Below are positions 62,204-64,000 of a stretch of 64,000 nucleotides of DNA, piece by piece. This DNA comes from Strigamia acuminata. Its lineage: Eukaryota; Arthropoda; Chilopoda; Geophilomorpha; Linotaeniidae. The stretch's first letter is position 1; each line of letters opens with the position of its first letter. The notes under the pieces are model-generated. The model searched no databases. It was given only the letters and a program-made list of their open reading frames with translations, and had not been told where the DNA came from. The translations under genes and the position numbers were made by a program. The stretch spans positions 10,478,001 through 10,542,000 of the forward strand of contig OX442319.1 in the NCBI GenBank assembly GCA_949358305.1, in the 5' to 3' direction.

Positions 62204-63563
62204 GCTGTAATATAATTCTAGACCAATTTTTTTTGCACAAAGTGTATTAGATAAGATAACATCATGAGTCAGTTTGAGGCAGGGAAGAGATTACTCAGGA
62301 TTATCCAGGATAATCTTTTTGTCGAGTTACTTCGAAGTAGTGTTAAAGCTCTTCAGCTCACTCCTAGCCTATTAAAAGACGGAAGAAAAAATTGTTATCT
62401 CGAAAAATAGAAGAAATAAATGAATGGCATACCAGTAATTACAGTCTAATTTTAATTATGTGTTTTATCACATTGGAGATTTTATCTTGAAAGAGCATGT
62501 CAGACTGCATTTGACCAATAGTGTTAAAGTAAAACCCAATTTTAAGAGATGATGGGAATTAATTAAAAGCTCTTTAATGGGAAAGGGATAAAAAGCACTT
62601 TGTTCGTCTTTCGAAAGACATTCTTCTTCTTTTAATTAAGCACCATAATTTTACTGATCAACTATAATCTCCTGTCGCTTTTAGTGCTGTACAGTTCTAG
62701 TGATGATATGGGGGTAAGTATCGAGTATTGGGGGGGGGGGGGGTTGGAAGAAATTTGGTCTATTTTTAGATCAGAAAGTCTGGCTCAGCATCTGTGCTGG
62801 TCAGCCGTGTGGAATGTGTGCTTCTAGAAGAAAGGATTGCTGATCTCTCATGCGGTAAAAGTGTTTAAAAGTGCGTTTATCCAAGGCCCAATTGATATGC
62901 TGTACACCACATACAATTGGGGTCGAATGTCACATTGTTGCCTCTATTTTGTAGGCTCTGCATGTCCGGGTTCTGTGCGGACACAATTAAGTTGGATTAT
63001 TAATCGGTGCAGTCAAAGTTTTTGTTTTTGCGGTTTTTAATGGTTCTATAAGCGGATCCAAAAAATTTAAATTTAATTAGAGAAAAACACAGTAGAAAGA
63101 CATCAGTGAACATGTTTAATTTAACTTACAATTTTCCATTGGCCGAGTCATTTCATTTGTGTCGTGATACAAAAAAAGAGACCAAACCACCAAAATTGCA
63201 CTACATGTTGAGACATTGTAATCGAGAAAAAAAAATTCACTTTTGGAAAATCTTCTATTCACATTATCACAGGTTTTCTACAAGTCGAAACAAAACGGCA
63301 GACACTTCTATAACTGAAGTTTGTTGATATTTAATGTAAACCAATCAATGTTTAATGTTTAATGGCGCGAAATTGCCTCATAAGACATCATCATAGTTTT
63401 AGTTTTAGTTTCTTTGTTTTTGGTAATACTCTTATCAAAACCCTGACTAGTAAAGTGGTCTTGTAAAGAAAACAGAATCTTTATCGTCTCAACAAATATA
63501 CTATAAAGTTTAAGAAAATTTCTTTACTCTGTTGTCACAACTGAACAACTGCCTCATATCTAT
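62204..63563. other. Dipeptidase intron 2; G14 run and ACTC-family fragment
   Basis: A run of 14 G at 62730-62743. An ACTC-family arm fragment (TTTTCCATTGGCCGAG, GTGTCGTGATAC) at about 63125-63190. No exon found. Confidence 0.5.
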
Positions 63564-63680
63564 ACTCTGGCCGAGTATAAGAGTGCGCTATTTCCTATTG
63601 GCCCAGCTTGATTTCTCCTAACTGTGGACTGTGTACAAGTACTTCCACCAGGAAAAGTAGTTTTGTAGTCTTAACAACGA
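63564..63680. mobile_element. ACTC-family TIR element, one arm
   Basis: Starts ACTCTGGCCGAGTATAAGAG, contains TTTCCTATTGGCCCAGC and ACCAGGAAAAGTAGTTTT. The other arm is absent; it abuts the hAT fragment at 63683. Confidence 0.7.
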
Positions 63681-63682
63681 CA

Positions 63683-63951
63683 CGTTTTAGCAACGGTTTT
63701 CCCTCGGTTTCATTGGTTTTTCGATGTTTTTTTCTTGTTTTTTCTGGTTTTTTCTGTTTTTTTTTTTTAGGTTTTATTGGTATTTTTTTGGGTTGTGTGT
63801 GTGTGTATTGGGGGGTTTATTTGGTTTTTAAGTGTTTTTTTTTCTGTTTTCTGAGGTTTTTAGTAAGGTTTTTAAGTGTTTTTTTTTCTGGACCTCGAGA
63901 AAAATTTTCAATAGTATCCGGACCCCACTTAAAATTACTTGCCGACCCCTG
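63683..63951 (+). mobile_element. Left-truncated copy of the 39.4-kb hAT MITE
   Basis: Right end TTGCCGACCCCTG is intact, with the GTATCCGGACCCCACTT and TTTAGTAAGGTTTTT blocks. The left TIR is missing. Confidence 0.85.
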
Positions 63952-64000
63952 GTTTAATGTAACAAACGAAGTCTGAACGTTCGTGAGGTAAAATACGGAA

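Noticed and set aside
62730-62743. G14 run as a functional G-quadruplex
   Set aside because: A single homopolymer run; length may be an assembly artefact and nothing nearby suggests a function.
58672-64000. Third dipeptidase exon (FWS motif)
   Set aside because: Scanned by eye for an acceptor followed by the FWS...PC block; none found, so it is presumed to lie beyond the window.

Overview
This 64 kb window is animal nuclear DNA. Protein-coding genes are split by GT-AG introns (plus one GC-AG intron), non-coding DNA is AT-rich, and the sequence is crowded with LTR retrotransposons, terminal-inverted-repeat (TIR) miniature elements (MITEs) and AT-rich minisatellites. An invertebrate, probably an arthropod, fits best. 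The tandem pair of single-exon orphan genes at 12.5-15.1 kb reminds me of lineage-expanded families in arachnids, but that is a weak hint from memory.

Layout. 1-3.4 kb: 3' part of a Ty1/copia element on the + strand, with its 3' LTR. 3.5-11.7 kb: a Ty3/gypsy element on the - strand (pol, a short third-frame ORF, gag, a tRNA-Pro-like primer site, a long 5' LTR); its 3' LTR is not visible beside the copia LTR. 12.5-15.1 kb: two paralogous - strand orphan genes. 15.7-22.9 kb: a complete - strand IMP dehydrogenase gene that I rebuilt exon by exon (15 coding exons including a tentative 5' one, 529 codons), with MITEs and minisatellites in its introns. 23.3-28.8 kb: three C2H2 zinc-finger genes; the two on the - strand lie in a duplicated block and one + strand gene lies between them. 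29-46 kb: gene-poor, filled with MITEs (several with intact target-site duplications), minisatellites, and one CpG-rich patch at 38.2-38.5 kb that looks like a promoter or first exon. 46.7 kb to beyond the window: the first two coding exons of a + strand membrane dipeptidase (DPEP/renal dipeptidase family), separated by an 11.5 kb intron. No later dipeptidase exon was recognised before 64 kb.

Functionally, IMP dehydrogenase (guanine nucleotide synthesis) and the dipeptidase are ordinary host genes and are not obviously linked. The zinc-finger genes are probable DNA-binding proteins. The most unusual material is in the repeats: a TIR family whose two ends match within each copy but differ between copies, several unrelated minisatellites sharing a 20-21 bp (or 31 bp) period, a MITE carrying three perfect CRE palindromes, and several nested insertions datable from empty sites or target duplications.
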